In this document: positions 1 to 11,949 of the stretch, piece by piece
Layout: every line of letters starts with the position of its first letter
Position numbering within the stretch: position 1 is the stretch's first letter
Source: Chamaecrista fasciculata
Taxonomy: Eukaryota; Streptophyta; Magnoliopsida; Fabales; Fabaceae
Length of the DNA: 64,000 nt
Assembly: GCA_003254925.1 (NCBI GenBank)
Contig: QANZ01023827.1
Location: 185,421 to 249,420, forward strand
Reading direction: 5' to 3'
Position numbers and translations under genes: made by a program
The notes under the pieces: model-generated
What the model was told of the DNA's origin: nothing
Seen by the model: the letters and a program-made list of their open reading frames with translations, nothing else
Databases searched by the model: none

Positions 1-190
1 GTGTATATATACATTAACATACCCTGTTGTGCTCTGGGTTTTTATTATTTCACGTCACTTCGTGGCTGGATTTAACTTTTGAGTGATTGAAACTTTGAAA
101 TATTTACCTTTCTTTCTCTGTCTCGGGATTTATTGTACAAATGAGAGATAGAGTGTTGTTGTAGGTTTTTTTCTTTGAGGGTTTCAGATA
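1..190 (+). promoter_or_regulatory. 5' leader / promoter-proximal region of the bZIP gene
   Basis: This stretch precedes the bZIP start codon and has no coding signal. A T-rich tract ending in tttcag stops at 188, three bases before the ATG, so it could be the acceptor of a 5'UTR intron whose donor lies in or before the window edge. No TATA box can be assigned with confidence. Confidence 0.4.
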
Positions 191-3100
191 ATGGGATCTC
201 AAGGTGGAGCAATCCAAGAGCCAAGGACTCCATCGTCGTCGTCTTTGGCTCGCCAAGGATCTCTGTACAATCTGACTCTCGATGAGGTTCAGAACCAGCT
301 TGGAAATTTGGGGAAACCACTTGGGAGTATGAATCTCGATGAGCTTCTTAAGAGTGTGTGGACTGCTGAAGCTGGCCAGGTTCAGGGTCAGATTCAGAGT
401 CCAGATTCTACAGTTCAGATTGCGTCTGGTTCGTCTCTGAATCGACAGGGAAGCCTATCGTTGTCTGGGGATCTTAGCAAGAAAACTGTTGATGAAGTTT
501 GGAAAGATATTTTACAGAAAAAGAGCATTAATCTGGATAGGAAAACTCAAGAGAGGCAGCCTACGCTGGGTGAGATGACCCTAGAGGATTTCTTGGTGAA
601 AGCAGGAGTGACCACTGAATCTCTTAATAATACAAAGAATGATGCTGCTGTTCTGTCAGATATTGATTCAAATGTGGCTAATTCCCTGCAAAATATTCCT
701 CATGCTCATTGGTTGCAATACCAGCTCCCTTCAGTGCAGCAATCTTCACAACAGAATATGATGGCTGGGTTTATGGCCAGTCATGCAGTTCAACAGTCTT
801 TCTCAGTTTCAGTTTTGGATGCTGCCTTCCCTGAAACGATGGTGAATAATAATATGTCACCGTCTTCTTTGATGGGTACGATGTCGGATACGCAAACTCC
901 AGGTAGGAAAAGGTTGGCATCTGGTGATGTGGTTGAGAAAACTGTCGAGAGGAGGCAGAAAAGGATGATTAAAAATAGGGAATCCGCTGCCCGATCACGG
1001 GCGAGAAAACAGGTTATATTACTTGTCTGATGTAATCTTATTGAGGCCCCTACTTTCTTTTTTTTTTTTCAGTTGATATAAGATAATCCATATCTATGTC
1101 AATGGGCAGGCTTACACAAATGAACTGGAGCTTAAAGTTAAGCGTCTAGAAGAAGAGAATGAAAGGCTTAGAAGACAAAATGTATGTTCCATTACTTTGT
1201 CAGTACATTTTTGGTTAATTATTGTTTATTGTCAAGGGTAACTACTTGCACCTCTAAAGGGAGGAATGAACTGGTAAGATGATGGAATGAGCAGTAAATA
1301 ATGAAGGAAATGTATGTACTGAGTTAGAATATTTAGTTTTTACTTTTGTTTATCATGTTTAGTGTTAAGGAAGAAAGAAATATAATATACAACCTCTTTC
1401 ACTAAAATTATATATACTGTGATATACTAAAGAGAACTAATATTATTAACTAGGGGGACTTTTAAAAATACGATTTTTAGGAGTTTCATTTGTGCTGTTG
1501 TTTTTGTTGTATTTTTTGTTTATGCATTACATTAATTGTTTCTTTTCTTACTGATTTCTGCTTTCCAAATCTTTGTTGTAATAACTACATAAAAATAAAA
1601 TAGACCTGTCTCTAGGTGAAGCAAAATTTCATCATTCCTACAACCATAATGCATCATGTTAGTGATTGCTGATTGTATACAATGCAGAAAACCTTTTTGG
1701 CTGGCCCTCCAGAAAACCTGTTCATTGCAACGAGATGACTCTATTGAAATTTATAAAAATACGCACCCTATAACAAAAGGTTGATGGCCTGCTTTTTTCT
1801 TCTGAATTAGGTGTCACCTCTTTGAGCTACTTTCTCCTATGGTATATACTATTGTGGCACTAGTTTAGTGATGAATCCTAATTCTATTGTTCAGCTTTTG
1901 ACATGTTACATAACCATCACGAATTATACATAGCTTTGTGACTTGGCATGAAATAGAGGTTTTTTCCCCCTCATATTCTAGGTGATTTTTCAGCTTTCAC
2001 ATGGGCAATCTACCATGACTGAAAGGATAACTTTTCAAATTAAGTGTGTTGGTTAAGCAATCGAAAACAGTGGGGTCTGTTTGTGGTTGACTTATGGGTT
2101 TGTTTGGTAATAAAGGAGAAAAGAATGGGAGGGGAATGTCAACTCTCCATTTATTGCTCTTTTGGTTAGATGTTAAATAGTCCTCTTCCAATTTAAGAAA
2201 TTTTACATTTGTGAAGAGGATAATGGAGGATTAGTCCAAAATCCTTCATTATAGTCTCTTCCAATATTTAATCTCTCAAATAAACAGTAGATTCTAAATT
2301 TCTCCTCCTTCCCCTTCCCTTATCCCTATGGTGGGGTTCGATGTCTACAAACCCTGTAAGGAAAATAGTGGTTGTATTTTAATATGATGGTGCTGGGATT
2401 TCATTATGAGCACATATTTCAAAGCTTCTAAGGTAGCTATATCAGGGTTAAAGTTTAGAAAATGGAAAGTACACCATGGACTTGGCCGTTCAGGTGAAGA
2501 AACTGTACTATATGAATTATTTACAGAGTTAGTAGATAGCTTGGTAGGCTCCTTTACTGTGCTTTGCTCAGTTGAGTAGCCAGTGAAAGAACTAAAGGAA
2601 ATTCTTGCTATTCATTTGGCTGCTATTAGCACTATATTCATAAATAGAGTCTAATTAATTTGAAGACTCGAGAAGGGCATTTAGGATACCTAATATTGAA
2701 AGGTTTGAAAGCATGATTTTTATAAATGAAATTGCAGGTGTAGCTGCTCGTAGAAGTATCTGCACGTGCTCTTCATAATTTTACCCCTTCATAATTCCCC
2801 CAACAGTCTTGTGGAAAACTCGATAGTATACTTTTCATGCTTAGGAAGCAAAACCATAATGAGTTGGGCAATTTTTGTTTACTTAAATGTTGGTGTTACT
2901 TTTCATATGTAACTCATGGTTTTGTATATTTTTGTACCTTTCTTTTAACACCGTTAATTGATATGTTCCAATGCAGTGAAGATTTTGAATTCCTATATAA
3001 TTTCAAAGGAACCATAAAATCCTTATTCTATGTTTTTTCCTTCTATCTTTACTCCATTTTAATTCCTATACAACTTGAAGTATTATCTGTTATCAATTAC

Positions 3101-3358
3101 CGAACAAAAATATTTAGACCCTTCAGAGTTTGCTACCTATATTACTTGAATGACTGCTGTTATCCTTCTTTGTTCTAAAAACTACAATTTTAGATAAAAA
3201 ATCATGCTGCTCTGCGTAAATAACTTGTTATACAGCAGTGGTATCTCTCTCCTTATGAATCTTCCTTGCAGATGCAGGAGGTAGAGAGAGCGTTGCCATG
3301 TGCCCTCCCACCCGAGCCTAAGCGTCAGCTTCGCAGAACAACTTCAGCCCACTTTTGA
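191..3358 (+). CDS. Group A bZIP transcription factor, AREB3/DPBF-like
   Basis: Exons are 191-1012, 1110-1181 and 3272-3358 (274 + 24 + 28 codons plus stop; 326 aa), all with GT-AG borders and closed phase. The family binds ABRE (ACGT-core) promoters in the nucleus and is activated in abscisic-acid signalling by SnRK2 phosphorylation. Seen here: three N-terminal kinase-target blocks (LARQGSLYNLTLDEVQ near the N-terminus; LNRQGSLSLSGD and VDEVWKDIL around residues 80-110; QPTLGEMTLEDFLVKAG near 125-140). The basic region has NRESAARSRARKQ at 262-274, and leucine heptads fall at L280, L287 and L294. The first intron separates the basic region from the zipper. The C-terminal RRTTSAHF is the usual C4 kinase block, with H where most members have P. 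Intron 2 (2.1 kb) carries a degenerate fold-back repeat. Family assignment is very safe; the exact orthologue is inferred. Confidence 0.93.
2087..2340. repeat. Degenerate fold-back element in bZIP intron 2
   Basis: The left end reads gggtttgtttggtaataaagg with purine-rich GGAG stretches. The right end is the pyrimidine-rich counterpart (tctcctccttccccttccct). The layout matches the elements at 27358, 49033 and 61990. Arms are imperfect and no target duplication was found. Confidence 0.4.
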
Positions 3359-5174
3359 CTTAATTGCAAATGAGTTTCTTCTAATGATGCTGCTGATAGC
3401 TCTCATTTGCATTAGTTGACATTAACTTACAAGTTTGCTTGCTTGCAGTTGGAAGATTACCTTTCTCTGGGTAACTACAGTTGCCATTTCTCCCTAAAGC
3501 AATGTATTGTTGTTTGTGCTACTGTTAATTCTGTCCAGCTTGCCCCATTTTACGAGTTTTTTTTTGTATGTACATTTTTAAGTTTGACTTCAAATCTATG
3601 CAGTACTATAAATATAATTAAATCTAATTTGATGTTGCCCTTGGCTCCATTGTTGCTTTCCATCCGTCTTTTCCTTCCTGGAGTTCTTTCTTTGTCTTTC
3701 CACTCACAAGTCATTAGAAATCATCCTAACATGCAAAAACTATCCTGCATGATTCATGAAGCTTATTTCACTTGCACAATAATATTATGCTTTTCTATCA
3801 TGTAAAAGATTCAAATCCAATACTAAGGTGGTTGCCTCTGACAAACTCTTGAAACTTTAGTCCCCCCTAGAGATGAATATAATATTGGAATGATTTAACT
3901 TTGATTATCAGACTTTCCACAAAAAAAAGAAAAAGAAAAAAACTTGGATGAAAAATTTGATTATTACACTGTCTCTTTGCCTCTTTGTTAGTTTTATCCT
4001 CAAATCAACGCAATTTGAAGAACTGCTGACCCTTTTACAGGTAACCAAGCATAAACCACTATCTAATCTTCTTGATACGATCCAAAGCATGAGGTCTTCA
4101 GCCAGATATCTTGCAAGAAATGACATTTAATACAGATAACTTAATTTGAAACTCGTCTTTAAAGACGTAGAATTTCATACAATTTGACATGGATCCATGA
4201 GTCCATGTACTTCAGGGAAAGCAATCAATTTGTTTTCCACAACTTGAAACATGTCGTGATTGTATAGATTGGTTCTTATACAGAAAATACAAAATTCTCA
4301 CTTCTTCCTCTGCATTCCAACGGTGTGCCTAAAACATATCACAATACTAGAATTGTTTCAGTTAAAAAAATACTTATAAAAACTAACGAAGCCTGGAACT
4401 ATTAGTAGATAACTAAATTTTTTAAAGTATGTGCTAACTATTAGAGATAAAATTTACTTCAATAATCTCTATACCTGAATAAAAGTAATCTCTAATCTAA
4501 TTCTTTAAAAAGAAAAAAACAAATCCTTAAAGCTTGAATGTCAAGTCTTTTTTTCATTTGTCGGTGGTCCTCTCAACTTGTCATTTTCTTCACTCTGCAT
4601 AGGCACGCTTTTGTTGAGAAAGCAAGAATCGCTGTCACCATACTAGAGGGCTATATTATGCCAAAAAAACTTTGACTCTCGAAGAATACATACATCATTT
4701 TGATAACAGAAACACGGTCATCACTGTCGTCCTTCTGATGTTGACTAGTCCAACAAATACTCAGGTCATTTATTATTATTTATTAACCTCTGCAAATGCA
4801 TTCCTGTTGGGGTAAAAGTTAGAAGCGAATCTGTTTGAGTTACTATCTATTAAAATGCTCAAGTACAAAGCTATAAAAGTAACGGTGAGGATCAAAGTTC
4901 GCAACTAATAGGAGGAGAATGGATGGACTGTAACTACATCAACAATTTAATATATACAAATGGATGGCGTACACAAACATTTCAGAATTGTCTGTATTTT
5001 CTACCAGAAAAATACAACAGTGTAAGAAGACCTATGTTGACCTACGAATAAGGGCTAGTTCTTCTGGCTGCTCCCTCTCCTTAATCTTCATCCATTTGGA
5101 TTCAGATTCCAAATAAAATCCAAACCTAGCATTATATGTTCATCAAGTTTGGATCCAAATGATCAGCAATAAAA
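3359..5174. other. Intergenic region between two convergent genes
   Basis: It holds the 3'UTRs of the bZIP (from the left) and the MYB-CC gene (from the right). Short open frames here lack any recognisable motif or splice context. I see no RNA gene or transposon. Confidence 0.5.
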
Positions 5175-8100
5175 TCAGTCTTCTGGGCAGTCTTTGTTGG
5201 CAGCTGGTGGGAAGGTAGTGATGCCATTCTTGGAACCATCATCAATTCTCTGCTTTTTCAATGAAGATAATGTGTCTGCAGAGGCGTCACCAGAAGGTTC
5301 TGATTGGGAAGGATCTTGCTCATCTTTTGAGGACGGTACTGTTTCTGAGGCTCTTAAGCTACTTCCTAGTTTCTGTTGTTCCTCTATGATCTTCTGTAAG
5401 TATTTACCTTGTGCTTCAATTCTCATTTGTAACTGTTTCTGAACCTGGAATATAATTGAAGAAGATCAGAAGAACTCATAATCAACAGTCATGCTGCATA
5501 TGTTACAAGTTACAACAGATGGAGGATACCCAAGAATTACATGCATCTTCATTACAGACCTATAATGCAGACACTTGGAGTATTGTCATATTAGACACGT
5601 ATTCGTGTTACCCTATAATACAATCGGACATGTGCTCGATACATGTCGATGAGTACCAGAATTTAAAATTATTTTTTATGATTCTGACATGAGAAAAAAA
5701 ATCCAACATGTAATTTTAAATATTTAATTATATCTTCAATATTTATCTTTATTGGAATTACAACATATAATTATATATATTGTCTTGTGTCATGTAATTT
5801 CAAAATTTTGGCATATCATTGTGTTTATGTCCACGTTGTGTGCCGTATCTATCCCTGTTTGTGCTTTGTAGGTATAGACTTATCCTAAAGCCTAAACAAA
5901 CTCATCAGCAGAAGTCCAATATAGTACCCTACATCTGATAAGTTGAAAACCCTACCAGCATGGTATGCATAACTCACTGACACTGATCAAACAAACAAAA
6001 TACAGTATGGCATATTTTAAAATTTTAAAGAAATTCAATTGCTTTTATAGGACAAACTTGAACTAATCGCTAGGATCAGCCACCTGAATTCTTCCTCTTT
6101 GATATGCATTGGAAGTTCAAAATTCTACTAACAAAAAGATGAAAGATTCACATCATATTGGCTATTAAGCACGGGACATTCAAAAAAATAGTTGACCCGT
6201 GTCCAATTCATGTTTGACAATCAGGACACATGCAGTACTTCAAGAACCATCTGCACTCTTTCTGCATCATAGTGTCCATATTTATGTCCGATGACTTGGA
6301 TGAGCCGTATGAGTTCCTATTCCCCTTTATGATATCTATATACTAATATATATATGTGAGGACTCTTTTGATAGTTGATCTCGCAAATCATATCATAAAA
6401 TTAATTTTGACTTAAAATATTAAAAGAGAGAAAAATTAGTGGAAGAAGTTAAGTAACTTCCCCCTACTTCAAGTAAAATAATGCAAAACACACTAGTATT
6501 TAATATGTTCAAAGTTCAAACTTCAATTAACAAAAATAATAAATATCTATATCAAACGGCAATGAAAAATTGTCATCAAAATATAAGTTTCGTCTGCGTC
6601 CTACTCATGTTTGAGAGTCATATTAGACACGTGCAGATCTTTAAAAATAGCTGGACTCTCTAGGCAAATAAATAAATAAAAATAGTAAGGATGGATATTT
6701 CAAGACTGCTGACCATGACGGCAATGGCATGTGTCAAAACCTAGAGGATTCCCTCTAAGGAAATTGAATTTGGTCCCTAAAGGAGGCTACTTAACTAAAC
6801 CCTGAATGCCTGAGGATTCCCTCTAAGGAAATTGAATTTGGTCCCTAAAGGAGGCTACTTAACTAAACCCTGAATGCCTGAGGATCTCCTTGATGATGGT
6901 TGACCAATGATCAGTAAATGGGACTACTAGTCGAATGAAGGATTTGAATCTTTGCACATGAGGATGCTAAACCTTAGTCCAGAACTTTTAAGCTAGCGAG
7001 CAAATTTGCATTGGTTTTAGACTTCACCATACTACATTATCTGTATTCGGGTTCATGTTAATCTTCATGCTTGTTAGCCATATGATATAACAAAATTTAC
7101 TAGTTATTTAATTACCACAACCTTGGCAATCCAGAGCAGGGTGGCTAAAAGAAGGCATACCTAATCCGTGAACACTGGAAATTCTTTAAACATGTTATTG
7201 GAACTCTGAACAATAAATGACAAAAGGTAGCAGAAATAATCTATATATTTTTAACTGATGAGCTGTAACAATGGGGAGTTTCACAATTTCTAAACCTCTT
7301 ATGTATCTCAGAAATGTGGAAATTTAACAGGGCTTGCAGAATTAATCATGTTCTTCAACGTTCTGGTATTGGAAACAGAGTAAGGCAAAAGTACCGAACC
7401 TCTAGCTGTTCATGGAGACGTTTCTGAACCTCCATCTGCATCCTCAGAGCGTCACTGATTTGCAATCCCCTGAAGGCCATGAAGGTCATATTGTTGTTTA
7501 AGTGGCAGCAAGAGAAGGTTCAAACAAATTATTTAACAATGAAAAACAACAAAGATACTCACGGGGAAGAATCTGTGCCAGACACACTGTCACCAGAATT
7601 CCTTTTCTCATCTTTGGAATCTGAAATTAAACTTCATTTTAGTGTCAAATGAAGGCAACACTATAGCAATTCCTGTTAATCATTTCCTTCTAGGAGTAAG
7701 GGTAATAATAACAATGAAAAAGGGACAACATTACCATCAGCTGAAGATTCTGGCAGGTACTTAGCAAGGCGATATTTCTATGTGAAGTGACAACAGAAAA
7801 GTGTTAGGATCGATTTTAAAATACACAAAAGGACATTTAATGTGCCTAAATCTAAAACCGTAGACCCAATGACAATACCTGTAAATGGCTTTTAACATGA
7901 TAAATGGTAAGTCCAGGTACACCCATTACCCTAAGAACACCTTTGGGTGTTGCCCCTGTCAAGAATAGATGGAATATCACCAGAGAAACCACGATGTCTT
8001 AAGAAAATAAACTAAAGTGATACTGATCAGCATGCTAAAGAAGTAAAGGAAAATGAAATGCAAGTAGAAATTACTATGATAAAACATATATCAAATCAGC

Positions 8101-9075
8101 ATAGCCATATATGCTTTAATATCAAGAGCTAATTCATTACTTAAAGGCAGTGCAAATATATCCTAAGCTGGCACTTTAACAATTTTCTTCTCTTATTTGC
8201 TTTTTCAATATTTTGTGAAACATTTAATCCTTAACATAGAGAAAACATCTAGAACTATTAAGAATCAACCTAAATGCAAATAGTTGTCTAAGGAATATAA
8301 ACCTCTGTATTATTGATATGAACAATTAATGAAGAGAGGCTGCATTACTGATATTGGGAGATGAACTGAGTTTGAAAAGGAAAATTTCAGTCATTTGACA
8401 CAATTAATAGGACCAACTCAATATGGATCTGCTATTAAAACTTTAAATGAACATTTGGTCTTCCCATGCAGTTCAACATGTTTCTTCAATAATTGTGTAA
8501 CTAAATGATATCCTTGGTTAGTAATAGCATCAATAATACTTTAAAAAGACACAGGAATTGAATGACTGAAACTTTTAAAAAAGGGAACGCCAGTTTTCAT
8601 ATGTCGCACTTAGTGAAGCAAACATATGCTGCTTAAGATGTGACTGGCTTCAATTAAGTTAAAGGCAGCTGCTACGGTATATATTCTTTAGATTCATACA
8701 CTGGAAAACTCAGAAGCACAGCAAGCATTTCCTTAAGCTCATTCTCATTTATATATGTTTTTCAAAGATTAGGATTAGTGCGCCAATAGGAATGCACTAA
8801 ATTTGATGAATTTACATCTGACGCTAACTAATATGTCAATCCAATACTCATAAGAAATACCCACTATCTGGTCCACCAAGTTGTGTAATGGCATCCACAA
8901 AACGGTCATGAAGATCTGAAGTCCATCTTAATCGTTGCTTCCCACTTCCTCCGACAGGCGTGGCATTTTTCACCGCAGATCCACTCAAATCTGCAACATT
9001 TGCAAGCTGTTCGGCACCACCTTGAGCTTTATGTGCCACTACAGCTGCCGGCGAAAACTTGTTCGTATGATACAT
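5175..9075 (-). CDS. MYB-CC (GARP/PHR-like) transcription factor, PHL7-like
   Basis: Six coding exons read right to left: 8865-9075, 7879-7955, 7735-7777, 7563-7620, 7400-7469 and 5175-5444, totalling 243 codons (242 aa). The family binds P1BS-like promoter sites and includes the phosphate-starvation regulators; whether this member responds to phosphate is not shown. The single MYB repeat spans about residues 47-104, from QRLRWTSDLHDRFVDA through GGPDRATPKGVLRVMG to SHLQKYRLAKYLP. The coiled-coil (CC) region spans about 133-172, with VQKRLHEQLEVQKQLQ and RIEAQGKYLQKIIEEQQ. The acidic, Ser-rich tail ends at 242. The start MYHTNKF lies 7 bases after a tttcaacttgttgtcag acceptor, so a 5'UTR intron is likely (donor near 9382). 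The 2-kb intron before the last exon holds a 68-bp tandem duplication. Confidence 0.92.
6744..6879. repeat. Perfect or near-perfect 68-bp tandem duplication
   Basis: Units at 6744-6811 and 6812-6879 both begin gaggattccctctaagg and end cctgaatgcct. They lie in the last intron of the MYB-CC gene. A third partial start (gaggat) follows at 6880. Confidence 0.9.
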
Positions 9076-9760
9076 AGTTATTCTGACAACAAGTTGAAAG
9101 ACAATCATAAGAACGAGTTTATTTGAACCGAGTGTTGCTGGAAAATCATAATGAACTCGTTCATTTGGTCCACTTAATTGCTAACGTAACAATAACAGTA
9201 TCCTTAATAAATCGAGGTGTTATTAACTATTAACTATTAACTATCAACTATCAAGTATATCCTCAAGAAACAAACAAATCGATCCTTGCTAAACTTATCG
9301 TACGCCATAACCCTCATATGGAAGGTTCCACAGAATTTCAACCACCAAATACTAATTAAAAGTCTAAAATACAGCAAGTTTACCTCCAAAACAGGAAATC
9401 AAACAAAAGAATCAGAGCGGAGCGAAGACGACGTAGCACTCATTCCTCAATCGAAAAAATACAAAACAGCGACAAAGAGAGCTAGCATCAAAACCGGAGC
9501 ATCCGGAATCGAGAGGGATTGAATTGAATTTGCACAGCGAGGAGCAAGTCTGAAGTGGTAAAGGGATACGTTGAAAACCGAGGCGGTACGTCAGCGTTTG
9601 CCGGCGGAAGAAAGGAATCTGAGGGAGAAAATGGAATTTTCCGGGAAAGTTTGGGGATTGGGATTGAGATTCGTTGGTGTGTGTGTGACTGTGAACTCTT
9701 TTTGTGTTGGAAGAAATGATTGGATTTGAGTAAGAGAGAGAATCCCGTTAGAAACCCCAT
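9076..9760 (-). promoter_or_regulatory. 5'UTR exon, 5'UTR intron and proximal promoter of the MYB-CC gene
   Basis: On the minus strand a donor ggag|gtaaac near 9382 pairs with the acceptor at about 9082, giving a leader intron of roughly 300 nt. The leader exon would cover about 9383-9700. Exact transcription start not determinable. Confidence 0.5.
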
Positions 9761-10349
9761 GCGTTGAACAGACGGCGGCGTTTAAATTGACGTTACGGAG
9801 TGGTGGCCCCCACCTTCCACGTACTTTTGTTCCGTTACAGGCCGTTTACCTTTGCCGTTTCATGCCGTTAACTTTAGTCTATAGTATTAGTATACTACAA
9901 CTGAGACGGCTATGGTGGCCCCACAATTAAGAAAAAATAATTCCTGTCTTGTTTTAATTAATTAGTTAATTGTATTTCTTAAATCTTAATCTATATTATC
10001 CCCGGTAATTCTTAGGGGAAAAAAACGCGTTTGTGGTTAAATTTGTTCCCAATGTATTATAATTCATTAATTCTTAATTTATGTCTACCGTCTATGTTGT
10101 TATTTAATATTTAGATTGTATTTGGATAAGGTAAAGTTTATGGGGGAAAGTATTGTTTAGAGAAATTTAAATTACCATCAAATTAATAACGTATACATTT
10201 TCTCTCTTTCCATGCAGATTGGATTATCTCAGGGTGGAATTATTTTCTTAAATAATCTTAATAATAAATTCATTAATCACTTGTTAAATTTATACAAATG
10301 TATTTGTTTTTTCATATTCGTGAATAACTAATACAAGTTAATAAAAAAA
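9761..10349. other. Upstream intergenic region
   Basis: Promoter side of the MYB-CC gene, GC-richer near 9760-9860 and AT-rich beyond. No gene or clear repeat recognised. Confidence 0.4.
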
Positions 10350-10815
10350 GGGTAAATTACACTTTGGTACCCTGTGGTTTGACCCTATTTCACTTTGGTA
10401 CCCTGTGGTTTGACCCTATTTCACTTTGGTACCCTGTGGTTTGAAACTTGACACTTTGGTACCCTGTGGTATTCTCCAATCCATTAACACTTTGGTACCC
10501 TTTGGAGCTATTTTGTAATTTTAACCACAACAAATTTTGCAAAAATTACATAATGACCCCAAAAAATTTTCAAAAAATTACAAATAGGTCCCTGGATACA
10601 TATTATATAGGGACTAAAATGAAAAATTTAAAATTTTTTTGGGGTCAATATGTAATTTTTGTAAAATTTATTATGGTTAAAATTACAAAATAGGTCCAAA
10701 TGGTACCAAAGTGTAAATGGAGAATACCACAGGGTACCAAAGTGTCAAGTTTCAAACCACAGGGTACCAAAGTGAAACAGGGTCAAACCACAGGGTACCA
10801 AAGTGTAATTTACCC
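10350..10815. mobile_element. Palindromic Mutator-like MITE ('gggtaaattacactttggtaccc' family)
   Basis: The element is a long inverted repeat. The left arm begins gggtaaattacactttggta and the right arm ends as its reverse complement. Each arm repeats the word 'actttggtaccctgtggtttga' two to four times. The flanks are A-rich (ataaaaaaa / taaaaaaaa), so a 9-bp target duplication is plausible but not provable. It has no coding capacity. Confidence 0.75.
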
Positions 10816-10835
10816 TAAAAAAAATATGTAACCAA

Positions 10836-11168
10836 CTATGAAGTATGGAACGGACACGAACATGGGACACGATATGGATACGGACACTCTGACACATCAA
10901 TTTTTTAAAGTTACACGGCACGACACGACACGGCATATATTTATATATATAAATAATTAAAAAAATACTAAATTTTTATGATAATCTTAAAATTACATTA
11001 TATATTCATAATATATGTCGTATGTGCAATTATTTTTTAATATTTATCATGTTAAAGTCACAAAAAAATGATTTTATATTTTAAAACTTATGAATATGTG
11101 TCGTACTGGTGTCGTGTCCGTGTCCGACACAGCGACAGCTCTCAAAATGAAATGTCCATGCTTCATAG
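10836..11168. mobile_element. hAT-like MITE with 8-bp target duplication
   Basis: Terminal inverted repeats are ctatgaagtatgga and its imperfect counterpart ccatgcttcatag. The 8-bp duplication gtaaccaa sits at 10828-10835 and 11169-11176. The interior contains cggacacg/cgtgtccg inverted segments and no open frame. An 8-bp duplication fits the hAT superfamily; the classification is inferred. Confidence 0.75.
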
Positions 11169-11176
11169 GTAACCAA

Positions 11177-11850
11177 AAAATAAAAGTGCATGTGGACTAT
11201 AATGTAAATTTTGTTTTAGGACATGAGATATAATGAGTTATGAGTCAATAAGATTATGACACACGAAAAGATTTGTTGTATGTAACTAGTGATGTGACTC
11301 CATACATAATTTTGATTAGTTAAAAATTTATTTTTTCTTTTTATTTTTAGCATTAAATTACCTAATTCCTCCATGTGTCATAACCTTATTGGCTCAGAAC
11401 TCATTGTGTCACATGTCCCTAAAATAAACTTTGCATCAACATTTTAAGAAGATAAGCATTTTTTTTTTTTTTTGGGTTTTTTTAAACAGATAGGAGGCAG
11501 ACTGTTATAAGAAAAGAAAAGAAGTGTAGTGAAGTTGAAATTTAGGGGATAAAGTGCAATTTCTCGTAATTTTTTGGGCAATAAAATAATCAAAATTTTA
11601 TAGCACAAGAGGCTTAAAGAATTTTCTAGCAAAAAAAAGAAAAGGCTTGAAGGAAATTGGGTTGGGCTTTTGATATGCTTTGCGTGACGATCCATCATCC
11701 TCTATTCCTATTTGGTTTCTGCAACTACATCCTTCACACACAACGAAGACGCCTTGCTCGATTGAACAAAAAAATCTCCGCCGCAACCGCCGCCGGCGTA
11801 ACCTAGCTCCGCCCTAAGTCTGAGACCGTGATATTTCTCTCTAATTGAAC
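11177..11850 (+). promoter_or_regulatory. Promoter and 5'UTR region of UTP11
   Basis: A TGGGCT site II-like element lies at 11663-11668, preceded by a second TGGGTT. Site II elements are common upstream of plant ribosome-biogenesis genes. The rest is AT-rich without other assigned features. Confidence 0.4.
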
Positions 11851-11949
11851 ATGTCGTCCCTCAAGAACGCTCTTCCTAGACGGGCTCACAAGGAGCGTGC
11901 TCAACCGTGAGTCGCCGAAATCTCTCTAATTGAGCATGTCGTCCCTTAA
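11832..11949 (+). repeat. Direct repeat of the UTP11 start-codon context
   Basis: The sequence tctctctaattgaacatgtc near 11836-11855 recurs as tctctctaattgagcatgtc near 11921-11940. Both are followed by gtccct(c/t)aa. The first copy carries the real ATG; the second lies in intron 1. Confidence 0.85.

Noticed and set aside
2837-3805. Two plus-strand frames of 113 and 129 aa
   Set aside because: Low-complexity hydrophobic translations of AT-rich intron and 3' flank, with no motif and no splice context.
9488-9760. 90-aa minus-strand frame upstream of the MYB-CC gene
   Set aside because: It overlaps the leader exon, uses a pyrimidine-rich 5'UTR as coding, and has no recognisable domain.
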